Shown here one piece after another: positions 1-12,073 of a DNA stretch of 64,000 nucleotides. The notes under the pieces were generated by a model, which was not told the DNA's origin, did not search any database, and saw only the letters and a program-made list of their open reading frames with translations. The position numbers were made by a program, and so were the translations under genes. The stretch's first letter is position 1. Each line of letters opens with the position of its first letter. Source of the stretch: Rhizobium sp. NZLR1 (GTDB lineage: Bacteria > Pseudomonadota > Alphaproteobacteria > Rhizobiales > Rhizobiaceae); contig NZ_CP071632.1 in assembly GCF_017357385.1 (NCBI RefSeq), positions 2,485,501-2,549,500 of the forward strand, in the 5' to 3' direction.

Positions 1-1620
1 GAAGCCGCTCTTACCCTCGCCGATCGCGCCAAGCAGCTCACGCAGCGCTTGGAACCAGCGGGCGAGTGCGGCATCGAGTGCGCCGCGTGTGCGCGTGGGG
101 AAGACGAGGAAGGCGACCGCCGTTCCGGCCGCCGCGCCGATCATGGTCTCGCCGATGCGCAGCTTCAATAGATCGAGCGTCAGCACACCGGTCATGCCGT
201 AGACCAGGCAGAGCACGATCGAGATGAAGAAGGTCATCGTCGCGTAGGAAACCTGCAGGAAATAGAAGGCGAGGAAGATACAGACGACAGCAACCGGAAT
301 GGCGATATCAGACTCGCCTGAAAGCAGCGTTGCCAGCACAAGGCCGATCGCGATCCCGAACACGGTACCGAGGGAGCGCGACAATGCCCTCATCGCCGTA
401 TCGCCGCGCGAATTGGTGTTGGTGAAAACGAGGAAGGAAGCAAGCACCGCCCAGAACCAGCGTTCGCGCGACAAGAGCAGGCCGAAGCTCATGGCGATTG
501 CCGAGGCGACCGTAATCTGCAGCGCCAAGCGCAGCAGCGGGTTGGCGAATGAAAAATCGATCGGCTGGGATTGCGCCGTGTCGCTGACCGTATCGATGCC
601 GGAAAAACCGCGGGCCTGTCCCTCGTCGATCGCCTGCGTCAGTTGCTGCCGCGCCTCGCCGAGCCAGAGAAGCGCCCTCACCGTTTCGCCTTGCGGCTGG
701 TCCCTGATCGTTTCGGCCATTCCCTCAAATCTTAGAAGTTCCGATTTGTCGGCCTCGATCACGGCGTGAATGAGCGCGAATGGCGGTGGGCTCTGGAAGC
801 TCAGCACGATCGCGCTCTCGGCGGCAAGATGCGCATCGAAGAGCCGGATCGCCAGTTCGGCGGCGGGGTCGGCGGCACCGTCGAAGACGCCTGCCGGCGG
901 GCGCGGGATGAAGGTCTCCGCCATCAGCACCACCTCCTTCAGCCGGTCTTCCAGCTGGCGCAGTTCCTGCCGATCGGCTTCGCCAATCTCTGCACTCCCG
1001 GCAAGGGCGGCGAGTTTGAAGAGAATCTGGTTGATCCGGCCGCGCACGCTTTCGAGCGAGCGCAGCAGGTCGCGCCGCCAGTCGTCGGGCAGCAGCACCG
1101 CCCTCACCAGATGGCCGACCAGCACCGCAACGACGGGACCGATCGCCACCGCCGGCAGATCGACTAGCGAAGGCCGGAAATAGGCGCCCATGAAATAGGA
1201 GGTGAAGGCGAACATGCCGATCGCAAAACCGCGCGGCCCGAACACGCGACCCGCAGATGCAAGCGCGATCACCACCAGGAAGACGAGATCGGAGAGAAAA
1301 CGGCGATCCTCGAGCCCGGCCGCAATACCGACAACGGCTAGGCTTACCACACAACCGAAGAGCCTCGTCACCAGCTGGCGCGCATTGCCCTTGTCGCGAA
1401 CGGCGATCCCGCCTTCGATCGACAGTACGATCCCGAGGCCGAAAGCCGCGGTCGGCAGCGGCAGGATGAGAGCCCTGATGGCAAGCAGGATCAAAAACGA
1501 AAGGACGATCGTCAGCGTCACCCGCGATGCCATGCGCAGGCGCGAAAGCGCCGGATCGTTGGCAAGCACCCAGTCGCGGAACTGAAACCCGGAAAACAAA
1601 TGCAAGAGCCCCCATGCCAC
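1..1620 (-). CDS. FUSC-family inner-membrane transporter, C-terminus cut by window edge
   Basis: The minus strand is open from about 1620 to the first base of the window and encodes about 540 residues of a membrane protein of the FUSC / aromatic acid exporter family (AaeB/YccS-like). Hydrophobic clusters near the N-terminus (RLRMASRVTLTIVLSFLILL) are followed by more helices, a soluble helical middle, and a second membrane block containing WAVLASFLVFTNTNSRGDT, the duplicated layout usual for the family. The likely role is efflux of aromatic or other organic acids. The stop lies outside the window. The start is uncertain: a GTG at 1620 reads MAWGLLHLFSGFQF, but no strong ribosome site precedes it and a TTG lies further upstream. 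Other minus-strand frames here are arginine-rich shadows. The substrate cannot be told from the sequence. Confidence 0.8.
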   Translation of the reverse strand, partial: MAWGLLHLFSGFQFRDWVLANDPALSRLRMASRVTLTIVLSFLILLAIRALILPLPTAAFGLGIVLSIEGGIAVRDKGNARQLVTRLFGCVVSLAVVGIAAGLEDRRFLSDLVFLVVIALASAGRVFGPRGFAIGMFAFTSYFMGAYFRPSLVDLPAVAIGPVVAVLVGHLVRAVLLPDDWRRDLLRSLESVRGRINQILFKLAALAGSAEIGEADRQELRQLEDRLKEVVLMAETFIPRPPAGVFDGAADPAAELAIRLFDAHLAAESAIVLSFQSPPPFALIHAVIEADKSELLRFEGMAETIRDQPQGETVRALLWLGEARQQLTQAIDEGQARGFSGIDTVSDTAQSQPIDFSFANPLLRLALQITVASAIAMSFGLLLSRERWFWAVLASFLVFTNTNSRGDTAMRALSRSLGTVFGIAIGLVLATLLSGESDIAIPVAVVCIFLAFYFLQVSYATMTFFISIVLCLVYGMTGVLTLDLLKLRIGETMIGAAAGTAVAFLVFPTRTRGALDAALARWFQALRELLGAIGEGKSGF

Positions 1621-1755
1621 GGAAGGATCGACAGATACCGCCGATAGAGCGCAAATCAAACCATCGGAGAACCGATCGGAACAATCGCCCGGGATCGAAT
1701 TCCCATTATAGATCGCCCGACATCAATCGCCCGACATCAATCGAATGTCGCGCGC

Positions 1756-2283
1756 CTACTGGCCTTTGGCAATCAGCGCCATCGTCGCCTTCAGGGAATC
1801 ACGGGCCTGCGTTTCGATATTCTCGGTGACGATATCGTCGATTACCGCTTGGCCAGCCTCCTCGACCACCTCGAAACGAACGGTCGTATAGTCCTTGGCA
1901 TCGGGCGCGCCCGAGCAGGCAGACTTCTTGAAGCGCACCGTCACCTCGGTCGTGCCGTCAACCGGCGGTGCCGCCGCTGTGGTCATATCCTCCAGCGGGC
2001 ATGCATCTTGGCCGTTGACGATGACGTCGTAGTTGAACGGCGATATGCCGTCGTCATCGACGGCCGGAAACTGCGCGGCCGCATTGTATCGCGCGACGAA
2101 GTCCTTGCTGTAGAGATGATCGAGCCGGCTCGCATCGAAGATGTCGGTCCAATCATTGTTGTTGTCGGCCCAGTTGCTCCCGGTCGCATCCATGATCTCC
2201 TTCACCGGAGCGGTGGCATCGGCCGCATGGGCGGCACCTGAAAGGGCGATAAGGTTTGCGATAACAATGGCGAGCGTCTTCAT
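1756..2283 (-). CDS. Secreted or periplasmic protein of unknown function
   Basis: The 175-residue product has a clear Sec signal peptide (MKTLAIVIANLIALSGAAHA, cleavage expected after AHA). The mature part is acidic, with two cysteines (in DACPLED and KSACSG) that could form a disulfide, and an N-terminal stretch resembling the small periplasmic DUF3828-type proteins (region around residues 45-110). That resemblance is from memory and weak. It stands alone, transcribed toward the FUSC gene, with a palindromic repeat region upstream. No catalytic motif is visible, so no function is proposed. Confidence 0.7.
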   Translation of the reverse strand: MKTLAIVIANLIALSGAAHAADATAPVKEIMDATGSNWADNNNDWTDIFDASRLDHLYSKDFVARYNAAAQFPAVDDDGISPFNYDVIVNGQDACPLEDMTTAAAPPVDGTTEVTVRFKKSACSGAPDAKDYTTVRFEVVEEAGQAVIDDIVTENIETQARDSLKATMALIAKGQ

Positions 2284-2323
2284 GGTCGAATGTTCCGGAC
2301 GGGCAAATCAAGGCGGACACTAG

Positions 2324-2370
2324 TGCATGATGCCGAAAAGTGTGAGCGGTTTTCGGACGACATCATGCTC
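2324..2370. repeat. RIME-like intergenic palindrome, copy 1
   Basis: Inverted arms GCATGATG-CCGAAAA and TTTTCGG-ACGACATCATGC pair around a short loop. The same element in reverse orientation lies at 12006-12053, and diverged relatives at 34116-34164 and 37733-37777. The arms match the general layout of rhizobial intergenic mosaic elements. No coding potential. Confidence 0.7.
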
Positions 2371-2383
2371 TGACTTCTAATGT

Positions 2384-2431
2384 AGAACAGGATTCAGAGT
2401 TTAGGCCGACGGGCCAAAATCATCCTGTTCT
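2384..2431. repeat. Inverted repeat AGAACAGGAT / ATCCTGTTCT
   Basis: Perfect 10-bp arms at 2384-2393 and 2422-2431 with a 28-base loop, directly after the RIME-like palindrome and upstream of icd. It may be part of a compound repeat element. It lies about 150 bases before the icd start, so it could also sit in the icd leader. No T-tract follows on the plus strand. Confidence 0.5.
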
Positions 2432-2580
2432 AGCCGGATTCGAGCGCTTGGCAATGCCGGCAAAAACGCATTGTGAAACCCGTTGCAGCTTTGCGTTCCA
2501 GGTTCACAATGCTATAGCGCTCCTCATCACGTCACCCACCTGGGACCCCGTCCCCCTTCAAGCTCGAACGAGGCAGATAC

Positions 2581-3792
2581 ATGAACAAGATCAAGGTCGC
2601 CAATCCCGTCGCCGATCTCGACGGAGATGAAATGACGCGCATCATCTGGCAGCTTATCAAGGACAAGCTGATCCATCCGTATCTCGACCTCGACATCGAT
2701 TATTTCGACCTCTCCGTTGAAAACCGCGACGCCACCAACGACCAGGTGACGGTCGATGCCGCCAACGCCATCAAGAAATACGGCGTCGGCATCAAGTGCG
2801 CCACGATCACGCCGGACGAAGCACGCGTCAAGGAATTCAACCTCAAGGAAATGTGGAAGAGCCCGAATGGCACGATCCGCAACATCCTCGGCGGGGTTAT
2901 CTTCCGCGAGCCGATCATCTGCAAAAACGTGCCGCGTCTAGTTCCCGGCTGGACCAAGCCGATCGTCGTCGGCCGCCACGCCTTCGGCGACCAGTACCGC
3001 GCCACCGATTTCAAGTTTCCCGGCAAGGGCAAGCTGACGATCAAATTCGTCGGCGAGGACGGCACCGTCATCGAGAAGGAAGTCTTCAATGCGCCGGGCT
3101 CCGGCGTCGCCATGGCCATGTACAACCTCGACGAATCGATCCGCGAATTCGCCCGTGCCTCGATGATGTACGGCCTGATGCGCAAATGGCCGGTCTACCT
3201 GTCGACCAAGAACACCATCCTCAAGGCCTATGACGGCCGCTTCAAGGACATCTTCGAAGAAGTCTACGAAACCGAATTCAAGGATCAGTTCAAGGACGCC
3301 GGCATCACCTACGAACACCGCCTGATCGACGACATGGTCGCCTCGGCGCTCAAGTGGTCGGGCGGCTACGTCTGGGCCTGCAAGAACTATGACGGCGACG
3401 TCCAGTCCGACACCGTTGCCCAGGGCTTCGGTTCGCTCGGCCTGATGACCTCGGTCCTGCTGACGCCCGACGGCAAGACGGTCGAAGCCGAAGCCGCTCA
3501 CGGCACGGTCACCCGCCACTATCGCCAGCACCAGAAGGGCCAGGAAACCTCGACGAACTCGATCGCCTCGATCTTCGCCTGGACCCGCGGCCTCGCCCAT
3601 CGCGCCAAGCTCGACGACAATGCCGAGCTTGCCCGCTTTGCCGCAACGCTCGAAAAGGTCTGCGTCGACACCGTCGAATCCGGTTTCATGACCAAGGATC
3701 TGGCGCTGCTGATCGGCCCCGACCAGCCGTGGCTGTCGACCACCGCCTTCCTCGACAAGATCGACCAGAACCTGCAGAAGGCCATGGCGTAA
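2581..3792 (+). CDS. icd: NADP-dependent isocitrate dehydrogenase
   Basis: The 403-residue enzyme oxidatively decarboxylates isocitrate to 2-oxoglutarate with NADP+ in the TCA cycle. Length and sequence are those of the homodimeric, eukaryote-like (type II) IDH common in alphaproteobacteria: N-terminal [18 protein letters not shown], substrate-binding region [12 protein letters not shown] near residues 95-106, metal-binding aspartates in the [11 protein letters not shown] segment, and cofactor region [14 protein letters not shown] near residues 308-320. The start is the first ATG, preceded by GAGGC. Monocistronic, with its own terminator just after the stop; the next gene has its own ribosome site. 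Confidence 0.97.
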   Translation: MNKIKVANPVADLDGDEMTRIIWQLIKDKLIHPYLDLDIDYFDLSVENRDATNDQVTVDAANAIKKYGVGIKCATITPDEARVKEFNLKEMWKSPNGTIRNILGGVIFREPIICKNVPRLVPGWTKPIVVGRHAFGDQYRATDFKFPGKGKLTIKFVGEDGTVIEKEVFNAPGSGVAMAMYNLDESIREFARASMMYGLMRKWPVYLSTKNTILKAYDGRFKDIFEEVYETEFKDQFKDAGITYEHRLIDDMVASALKWSGGYVWACKNYDGDVQSDTVAQGFGSLGLMTSVLLTPDGKTVEAEAAHGTVTRHYRQHQKGQETSTNSIASIFAWTRGLAHRAKLDDNAELARFAATLEKVCVDTVESGFMTKDLALLIGPDQPWLSTTAFLDKIDQNLQKAMA

Positions 3793-3818
3793 GTCAGCCC
3801 TTTCGCGATAATATTGAA

Positions 3819-3845
3819 ACGGCGGGGATTTTCTCCGCCGTTTTT
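3819..3845 (+). terminator. Rho-independent terminator of icd
   Basis: Stem ACGGCGG(GGA)/(TCT)CCGCCGT with a short loop followed by TTTTT, beginning 27 bases after the icd stop. It lies just ahead of the acetyltransferase start, so that gene is either read through or has a promoter inside this short region. Confidence 0.85.
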
Positions 3846-3863
3846 CATTTGGGAGAACAGCTG

Positions 3864-4310
3864 ATGACGGCGACCCTGCGCCCGCTCGAACCATCTGACC
3901 ATGCCGCTTGGCAACCCTTATGGGAGGCCTATCAGCGCTTCTATGACGTAGCCATCCCGCCCGAAACCACGGATCTCACCTGGGCCCGCTTCCACGACCC
4001 TGACGAACCGATGCACGCGCTCGGCGCCTTCGATGAAGACGGTCACCTCGTCGGCATCGCCCATGCCATCTTTCACCGCTCCTGCTGGCTGCCGCAATGG
4101 ACCTGCTACCTGCAAGATCTCTATGTCGAAAATAGCCAACGCGGGCTCGGCACCGGCGCCGCGCTGATCGATGCGGTCGCCGATCTTGCCCGCAAAAACG
4201 GCGCAGGCAGGCTCTATTGGATGACGCATGAAACGAACGCAACGGCGCGGCGGCTCTACGACAAGATCGCCGAACGCTCGGGTTTCATCCAGTACCGCAA
4301 GGCTCTCTGA
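3864..4310 (+). CDS. GNAT-family N-acetyltransferase
   Basis: 148 residues with the GNAT fold: N-terminal LRPLEPSDHAAW, then LQDLYVENSQRGLGTGAALI (residues 82-101), which holds the acetyl-CoA-binding R/Q-x-x-G-x-G/A loop (QRGLGTGA), and C-terminal ETNATARRLYDKIAERSGF. Such proteins acetylate a primary amine of a small molecule, antibiotic or protein; the substrate cannot be inferred. The chosen ATG follows GGGAGAAC at good spacing; an upstream in-frame extension would run back into icd and lacks this site. Confidence 0.85.
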   Translation: MTATLRPLEPSDHAAWQPLWEAYQRFYDVAIPPETTDLTWARFHDPDEPMHALGAFDEDGHLVGIAHAIFHRSCWLPQWTCYLQDLYVENSQRGLGTGAALIDAVADLARKNGAGRLYWMTHETNATARRLYDKIAERSGFIQYRKAL

Positions 4311-4378
4311 AGATCGGGGGTTGCACAAAGACCTCGCAGCGCTATTGATTCCGAGCGACGCAACAGGAGGAGGATCTC

Positions 4379-5005
4379 ATGACTGAGGAATTGGTATTCT
4401 ATACGAACCCGATGTCGCGCGGCCGTATCGCGCGCTGGATGCTGGAGGAGATCGGCCAGCCTTATCGCACCGAACTGCTGACCTTCGGTGGGACCATGAA
4501 AGCCCCCGAATATCTCTCGGTCAATCCGATGGGCAAGGTGCCGGCGATCCGCCACGGCGAGACCGTCGTTACCGAATGTGCGGCGATCTGCGCCTATCTC
4601 GCTGAGACCTTCCCGGAAAAGGCGCTGGCGCCGAGGCCGGAGGAGCGCGCCCGCTATTACCGCTGGATGTTCTTTGCCGCCGGTCCGCTCGAATCGGCGG
4701 TGACGATGAGGGCTCTCGGCTTCGAAATTCCGACGGAGCGCCTGCGCATGGCCGGCTGCGGCGGTTTCGGCGACGTGATGAACACGCTCGAAATGGCCGT
4801 CTCCGGTTCGACCTATGTTGCCGGCGAGCGCTTCACCGCTGCCGACGTCTATGTCGGCTCGCATATCGGCTGGGGCCTTGGCTTCGGCTCCATCGAGAAG
4901 CGACAGGCCTTCGTCGATTATTTCGGCCGCATCAGTGAGCGTGAGGCCTATAAGCGTGCCAATGCCCTTGATGATGAGGCCGGCAAGACGATGCAGGCCG
5001 CCTGA
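4379..5005 (+). CDS. Glutathione S-transferase family protein
   Basis: 208 residues. The N-terminal thioredoxin-like domain (1-80) begins LVFYTNPMSRGRIARWMLEE and contains the glutathione-binding VPAIRHGETVVTECAAICAYL segment (cis-proline near residue 55, then T-E). An all-helical C-terminal domain has FTAADVYVGSHIGWGL. Family members conjugate or reduce electrophiles with glutathione. A strong ribosome site (AGGAGGAGG) lies 5 bases before the ATG. Position 10-17 carries SRGR rather than a CxxC, so it is a transferase-like rather than glutaredoxin-like active site. Monocistronic, convergent with the AraC-type gene. Confidence 0.9.
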   Translation: MTEELVFYTNPMSRGRIARWMLEEIGQPYRTELLTFGGTMKAPEYLSVNPMGKVPAIRHGETVVTECAAICAYLAETFPEKALAPRPEERARYYRWMFFAAGPLESAVTMRALGFEIPTERLRMAGCGGFGDVMNTLEMAVSGSTYVAGERFTAADVYVGSHIGWGLGFGSIEKRQAFVDYFGRISEREAYKRANALDDEAGKTMQAA

Positions 5006-5011
5006 TCGTTA

Positions 5012-5040
5012 CCGGCGCGGCTCTCCGATGGCCGCGCCGG
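5012..5040. terminator. GC-rich hairpin between convergent genes
   Basis: Perfect 10-bp stem CCGGCGCGGC / GCCGCGCCGG with a 9-base loop, 6 bases after the GST stop and 11 bases beyond the stop of the opposing gene. It has no T-run on either strand, so it may be a weak bidirectional terminator or an mRNA 3'-end protector. Confidence 0.4.
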
Positions 5041-5051
5041 GATGCCAGCCT

Positions 5052-5903
5052 TCAGGCAAGCGGCATGTGAATATCCGTCAGAAGCTCGGTCGGCGGCACG
5101 TCGCGCGGATTGTTGAGATATTCCTCGAACATCACCCTGTCCTTCAACTGTCGACCGGATTTTGGCAGCCATTCGGCAAAGAGCCACTGATAGGACTTGG
5201 GCATGTCGGCATAGGGACCCTTGTGGCGCAGCACGGCATAATCGCCGCCGTCGATCGTACGCCGCTCGAAAGGCGCATTGACCGGCACTTCGGCAGCGCC
5301 GGCGACGCAGGCGATCGAGCGCAGCTTTTCAAGCGGCACAACGTCGGGATCGTCGAGATAGACGCCGATCATCCGCATGTCGGGCTTGGCAAGCCCGCGG
5401 GCGTAAAGCGTGCCGAACAATGTCTCGAAGGCCTTGCCGATCTCCATATAAGAGCCGGTATGGGCGACGCCGATCAGTTCGGTTGGTGCGATCTCGCGTA
5501 TGGTAATGTCGAACATGGCTTTGGTCTTTCCCTTAGGTGAGGGTTGGAAGGCGGTGTGGCTTCCCTCTTTCCGGTAACGGGCCGGCGGCATGCCGTAGAC
5601 CGACTTGAAGATGCGGTTGAAAGATTGGAGATTGGGATAGCCTGATCGCTTCGCAATTTCGCTGACCGCAAGCTCCGTGCGGACGATCTCGCCCGCCGCG
5701 CGATAAAGCCTGAGCCGCTTGACGGTTGCCGCCAGCGTCTCACCGTAAATCGCCCGGTAGATCCTGTGCCAGTGATAGCTCGACATGCAGGCGATCTCGG
5801 CAAGGCGCTCCATATCCAGCTCCTCGTCGAGGTGGTCGTGAATATAGGCAGAAACCCGTCTCAGACGATTTTCATAAAGTGCCCATGCCGTTTCGCCGTT
5901 CAT
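5052..5903 (-). CDS. AraC-family regulator with GyrI-like effector domain
   Basis: 283 residues. Residues 1-105 form a double helix-turn-helix AraC domain: LDMERLAEIACMSSYHWHRI, then VSEIAKRSGYPNLQSFNRIF and the typical end YGMPPARYRK. Residues 130-283 match the GyrI-like/SOUL small-molecule-binding fold (ITIREIAPTELIGVAHTG, YAVLRHKGPYADMPKSYQWL). This Rob/SbmC-like architecture usually senses cationic or planar compounds and activates efflux or protective genes. The start at 5903 is chosen because GAGG lies 7 bases upstream; a longer in-frame extension to 5957 has no such site. Targets unknown. Confidence 0.88.
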   Translation of the reverse strand: MNGETAWALYENRLRRVSAYIHDHLDEELDMERLAEIACMSSYHWHRIYRAIYGETLAATVKRLRLYRAAGEIVRTELAVSEIAKRSGYPNLQSFNRIFKSVYGMPPARYRKEGSHTAFQPSPKGKTKAMFDITIREIAPTELIGVAHTGSYMEIGKAFETLFGTLYARGLAKPDMRMIGVYLDDPDVVPLEKLRSIACVAGAAEVPVNAPFERRTIDGGDYAVLRHKGPYADMPKSYQWLFAEWLPKSGRQLKDRVMFEEYLNNPRDVPPTELLTDIHMPLA

Positions 5904-6153
5904 GTCAAACCTCGTGCAAATCGATCGGCTAAAGAGAACCATATCCCGATTTGACAAATCCTGCGGAGTTGCCGGCTCCGGAGCGCCAACGCTACGCCAT
6001 CACCCGCTAAGCAACAGCGGGCTAGGAAATTGCTAATCGCCAGATTGACTTTTTCAACCCAAAATAGCAGCTTGAGGTAGTAACAGGGGATGGCTGAAAT
6101 TCATAATGTTGGGAGCTCTAAGCAAGTTGACTTGAGGATTAAATCAGAGCTCT
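5904..6153. other. AT-richer gap with a possible 35-codon reading frame
   Basis: Holds the upstream region of the AraC-type gene and marks the start of an AT-richer patch. A short frame from ATG 6090 to 6197 (MAEIHNVGSSKQVDLRIK...) has a balanced composition and a GGGG stretch directly before its ATG, but it overlaps the next frame and may be a remnant. No repeat or RNA gene was recognised. Confidence 0.3.
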
Positions 6154-6549
6154 GTGAAAATGCACGCTATCGTAATCAGTCGCATCTACAAGTATAGAAT
6201 GAAGTTTCCATCTGGTAATACCCTATGCCGCTGGATAGTAGTGTCATTTGTATTTTTTATTCTGGCTATCTATATTTATGGAGAAACCCTCCAGTCACAT
6301 AAGAGCCCGGAAGAACAGACGAGGGATATATTAAAAAAATACCTTGTTGAATCTGAAGAAGTCGATCGAATCCGTTTTGCAAATTGCTCCAGAATCGAAG
6401 AGTCAGAAACGGATCGGCTTCCAAATGTGAGCTTCTTTATTGGGTGCGAGGTTAAGAAACCGCTTTCGGCAGATCCCATTATTCTTTCAGCGGCGTTCGG
6501 TGGCCGGGGGCAGGTTGAATTTATGGATATATCGAGGGGTGAGGAATGA
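6154..6549 (+). CDS. Small membrane-anchored orphan protein, AT-rich
   Basis: Up to 131 residues, with one hydrophobic segment (WIVVSFVFFILAIYIYGETL, about residues 28-47) followed by a soluble domain with two cysteines (in FANCSRI and FIGCEVKK). This looks like an inner-membrane anchor with a periplasmic domain. Codon use differs sharply from its neighbours (TTT, ATA, AAA, TTA common), suggesting recent acquisition. The start is unclear: GTG 6154, ATG 6160 or ATG 6199 (MKFPSGNT) are all possible and none has a strong ribosome site. No family recognised. Confidence 0.5.
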   Translation: MKMHAIVISRIYKYRMKFPSGNTLCRWIVVSFVFFILAIYIYGETLQSHKSPEEQTRDILKKYLVESEEVDRIRFANCSRIEESETDRLPNVSFFIGCEVKKPLSADPIILSAAFGGRGQVEFMDISRGEE

Positions 6550-6673
6550 CGGGGCCAAGTTCGCAAAAAACTCTGACTAGTTTTGGACGACAGGAAGCGC
6601 AGGCGCATTGAGAAACCGGCAACAGAGCCGCTGTCTATGTTGATATGCCGGCTACGCCGCGTCCCTCCTCACA

Positions 6674-6801
6674 ATTCTGTGCCCGTCCCAGGAATCCAGC
6701 CACCGCGCGTCTGCGCGGTGAAAGAACCTATGCGACATCGAAGAGAATCTCCCGCGCCCAAGGACTTTGGCGCGCTGGATTCCTGCGACTAGCACAGGAA
6801 T
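6674..6801. repeat. Nested-hairpin intergenic element
   Basis: Outer arms ATTCTGTGC / GCACAGGAAT (6674-6682 with 6792-6801) and inner arms AGGAATCCAG / CTGGATTCCT (6690-6699 with 6775-6784) enclose a perfect hairpin CACCGCGC-GTCT-GCGCGGTG at 6701-6720 and a second imperfect hairpin near 6750-6774. The whole can fold as a branched structure. This is typical of mobile intergenic repeats or of a structured RNA; only one copy is in the window. Confidence 0.55.
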
Positions 6802-6851
6802 GGAGCGTCGGAGGAACGCCGAATGAAGAACAAGTCTACCAGCAAAAACTA

Positions 6852-6874
6852 AGGCGGAAGCCGAGCTTCCGCCT
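6852..6874 (-). terminator. Terminator of alaS
   Basis: Perfect 9-bp stem AGGCGGAAG / CTTCCGCCT with a CCGAG loop. On the minus strand it is followed by TTAGTTTTTG, 28 bases after the alaS stop codon. Confidence 0.8.
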
Positions 6875-6902
6875 CTTCGAAACTCAGGAATGAACCGGCA
6901 GC

Positions 6903-9557
<2,655 letters not shown>

Positions 9558-9641
9558 GCTATGCCCTTCAATGCTGCCCGAGGCAGGTAAATCTAAATCC
9601 ATCGGCTTTTAACGTTCGCCTCCGCCACTGTCCAGCAGACA

Positions 9642-9684
9642 AACAAAACCGGCCGCATTCTGATCAGGGAATGCAGCCGGTTTG
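9642..9684 (-). terminator. Terminator between recA and alaS
   Basis: 15-bp stem AAACCGGCCGCATTC / GAATGCAGCCGGTTT (one mismatch) with an 8-base loop; the minus-strand copy runs into TTTGTTTGTC. It lies 39 bases after the recA stop. Confidence 0.75.
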
Positions 9685-9722
9685 GATTTTCTAAAGGACT
9701 GGCAGAAAAACTGATCGCGAGA

Positions 9723-10811
<1,089 letters not shown>

Positions 10812-10858
10812 CCGATCCACCTTTAGGTTATTGAAGCCGCCCAAGCAATGTTGAGTTT

Positions 10859-10873
10859 GTACCCTGTTTGTTC
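10859..10873 (-). promoter_or_regulatory. SOS (LexA) operator of recA
   Basis: On the minus strand the sequence is GAAC-AAACAGG-GTAC, 48 bases before the recA start codon. GAAC-N7-GTAC is the operator form established experimentally for the R. etli recA gene and shared by S. meliloti and A. tumefaciens recA. This is an exact match to that form. Confidence 0.9.
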
Positions 10874-11040
10874 CATTCTCGCAATAGGCGATCAAACAAT
10901 TGAAAGAAAAAGGTAAAACGGCCCGTGTTCTATTTTTGTTTTATCGATGCAAAGCAACGGCTTAGACCTGAAATGCCAACACGCGCCCATCAGAATGCAT
11001 CGCATCGATTCGCTTTTTCGGCATTGGGAGAGCGACTGAA

Positions 11041-11985
11041 ATGAACAGAAAGATTCTCGTTCTCGGCGGTGCCCATATCGATAGACGCGGCCGCATCTTG
11101 GGCGAGACGGCGCCTGGCGCCAGCAATCCCGGGACCTGGTTCGAAGAGCCGGGTGGCGGCGGCTTCAATGCGGCGCGCAATCTCGCAAGGCTTGGTTTTC
11201 AGGTGACGATGATCTCGCCGCGCGGCGGCGATCCGATAGGCGAGATGGTCGGCGAAGCCGCCGATTTCGCCGGCATCGACGACCGGCCTTTCGTCTTCCT
11301 CGACCGCAAGACGCCGAGCTATACGGCGATCATTGAGAAAGACGGCAATCTGGTGATCGCCCTTGCCGACATGGATCTCTACCGCTTCTTCGTGCCGCGG
11401 CGTCTCTCCATCCGCTGGGTGCGCGAGGCCTTCGCCGCCCATGATCTCATTCTTTTCGACGCCAACCTGCCGGAAGAGACGATCGCGGCGATCGTTGCCA
11501 AGGCCCATTCCCTGGCAAAGCCGGTCGCAGCGATCGCCATTTCGCCTGCCAAGGTCGTCAGGCTGAAACCCTGTATCGGGGATATCGACTACCTGTTCCT
11601 GAACGAGGCCGAGGCCGCCGCCCTTGCCGGGCAACAGCCGGAAGACGCTGCCGGCTGGCCGCCGCTTCTGAACGCGATCGGCATCAGGAACGCCGTCGTC
11701 ACCCGCGGCCGCCGCGAGCTCGTCGCTCTTTGCGAGGGCCGCGCCGTGACGCTGCAGCCGCCGATCGCCGACACTGTCGCCGATGTCACCGGTGCCGGCG
11801 ATTCTCTTGCAGCCGGCACGCTCGCCGCCTTGATGGACGGCCTGCCGCTCGAGGAGGCCGTCCGCCACGGCACCGCGGCCGCCACGCTGACGGTGCAGTC
11901 GCGGCATGCCGTCGACGAAAATCTGACCCCGGACCTCTTGAATGCAGCGCTTGCCCTTGTTCCCAAGGTCAGAATTCTGCATTGA
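11041..11985 (+). CDS. psuK: PfkB-family kinase, probable pseudouridine kinase
   Basis: 314 residues of the ribokinase/PfkB family: N-terminal KILVLGGAHIDRRG, substrate loop GGGGFNAARNLARLG near residues 38-52, and the C-terminal signature DVTGAGDSLAAGTLAAL (PfkB signature 2, with the catalytic aspartate in GAGD) near residues 247-263. The next gene is a pseudouridine-5'-phosphate glycosidase, so the likely reaction is phosphorylation of pseudouridine to pseudouridine 5'-phosphate, the first step in its breakdown to uracil and ribose 5-phosphate. The start ATG has GGGAGAG 10 bases upstream. It is divergent from recA. Specificity is inferred from context, as the family is broad. Confidence 0.85.
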   Translation: MNRKILVLGGAHIDRRGRILGETAPGASNPGTWFEEPGGGGFNAARNLARLGFQVTMISPRGGDPIGEMVGEAADFAGIDDRPFVFLDRKTPSYTAIIEKDGNLVIALADMDLYRFFVPRRLSIRWVREAFAAHDLILFDANLPEETIAAIVAKAHSLAKPVAAIAISPAKVVRLKPCIGDIDYLFLNEAEAAALAGQQPEDAAGWPPLLNAIGIRNAVVTRGRRELVALCEGRAVTLQPPIADTVADVTGAGDSLAAGTLAALMDGLPLEEAVRHGTAAATLTVQSRHAVDENLTPDLLNAALALVPKVRILH

Positions 11986-12005
11986 AGCGGCGAAATTAAA
12001 TAGTT

Positions 12006-12053
12006 GAGCATGATGTCGTCCGAAAACCGCTGCCCCTTTTCGGCATCATGCTC
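12006..12053. repeat. RIME-like palindrome, copy 2, between psuK and psuG
   Basis: Reads GAGCATGATGTCGTCCGAAA through TTTTCGGCATCATGCTC, the reverse complement of the element at 2324-2370 with small changes in the loop. It fills most of the 88-base psuK-psuG gap, so it may be co-transcribed and form a hairpin in the operon mRNA. Confidence 0.75.
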
Positions 12054-12073
12054 TATCGACGACAGGACAAATC

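Larger units (their letters stand above)
6550..6902. other. Intergenic region with structured repeat, no gene
   Basis: 353 bases between the orphan gene and the alaS stop. It contains the nested-hairpin element at 6674-6801 and the alaS terminator at 6852-6874. Short open frames here are arginine- and proline-rich and carry no credible start, so none is called. Confidence 0.6.

Noticed and set aside
725..1684. 319-residue minus-strand frame starting MFRSVLRWFDLRS
   Set aside because: Arginine-rich, no family features, and it overlaps the FUSC gene, whose membrane helices are clear in another frame of the same strand.
2938..3894. 318-residue minus-strand frame opposite icd
   Set aside because: It is antisense to the well-conserved icd coding sequence, composition typical of GC-rich shadow frames.
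5012..5040. tRNA-like or RNA gene from the strong hairpin
   Set aside because: A single stem-loop of 29 bases between convergent stops; a transcript end is the simpler reading.
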